From Undibacterium sp. 5I1 (GTDB lineage: Bacteria; Pseudomonadota; Gammaproteobacteria; Burkholderiales; Burkholderiaceae_D), in NCBI RefSeq assembly GCF_034314085.1, contig NZ_JAVIWI010000001.1, forward strand, positions 1,984,001 to 2,048,000: a DNA stretch of 64,000 bases, read 5' to 3'. This document shows positions 63,878-64,000 of the stretch, piece by piece. The notes under the pieces are model-generated. The model ran no database searches, was not told the DNA's origin, and saw nothing but the letters and a program-made list of their open reading frames with translations. The translations under genes and the position numbers were made by a program. Every line of letters starts with the position of its first letter. Within the stretch, counting starts at the first letter, position 1.

Positions 63878-64000
63878 CATCTTTTACTTATTTTTATGGT
63901 GCTGTCAGCGCTTGCGAAACACGGCGCGCAATGTTATTCAGTCATTTACGCTGATTTTAAGCAAATAAGCCCGCATCCCGCTAAACTGACGAAAGACTTT

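Noticed and set aside
1..64000. CRISPR array, prophage or insertion sequence
   Set aside because: No regular spaced repeats, no cas, integrase or transposase genes seen on either strand.

Overview
The window looks like chromosomal DNA of a betaproteobacterium of the order Burkholderiales, most likely Oxalobacteraceae (Undibacterium/Herminiimonas-like). Base composition is moderate, roughly half GC by eye. The evidence is the gene order tRNA-Val, thrS, infC, rpmI, rplT, pheS, pheT, ihfA, merR, a complete iscRSUA-hscBA-fdx-iscX cluster, an IHF-alpha with the N-terminal extension usual in betaproteobacteria, and a uvrB/aromatic aminotransferase divergent pair. I cannot fix the genus from sequence alone. 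No prophage, insertion sequence, plasmid gene or CRISPR array is visible.

Layout: 0-2.5 kb lysine catabolism (saccharopine/lysine dehydrogenase-like gene, cut by the window edge, plus amaB-type aldehyde dehydrogenase). 2.8-5.3 kb two paralogous periplasmic binding-like proteins around a Cdd1-like helix-hairpin-helix gene, then a VF530 protein. 5.4-11.8 kb the Fe-S cluster operon, opened by a strong promoter overlaid by two IscR boxes and interrupted between hscB and hscA by a terminator and a repeat element. 12.3-14.5 kb an exported creatininase-family protein and a YVTN beta-propeller protein. 14.9-16.5 kb an orphan histidine kinase. 16.8-18.7 kb thyA-folA-DUF4337. 18.7-23.2 kb a MipA/OmpV protein, an AdiA-like decarboxylase and a PilZ protein. 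23.7-26.9 kb a DUF1800/DUF1501 secreted pair. 27.1-31.5 kb dcd, a membrane C13 peptidase, DUF4166 and DUF2569 proteins. 31.6-38.1 kb a molybdenum hydroxylase operon (iorA-iorB-xdhC) with a sigma-54 promoter and a divergent AcoR-type activator. 38.1-44.3 kb a DEDDh exonuclease, MFS and OPT transporters, a DUF2007 protein and pyroglutamyl peptidase. 44.6-47.5 kb a J-domain protein followed by three unrecognised proteins. 47.6-50.3 kb small membrane, VOC and FlxA-like proteins. 50.4-53.9 kb uvrB and the aminotransferase. 53.9-54.1 kb two identical tRNA-Asn genes. 54.4-55.2 kb an exported methyltransferase. 55.7-63.8 kb the translation operon on the minus strand and tRNA-Val.

The least expected structure is outside the genes. 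At least seven copies of an 80-90 bp intergenic element, with conserved ends (TATACTC... / ...GGGGAGTATA) and an internal hairpin whose two arms change together, are spread over the window in both orientations. One copy sits inside the isc cluster and one supplies the apparent ribosome binding site of pcp. Two or three other families of small structured repeats also occur. Among protein genes, the J-domain cluster at 44.6-47.5 kb is the best candidate for an undescribed system.
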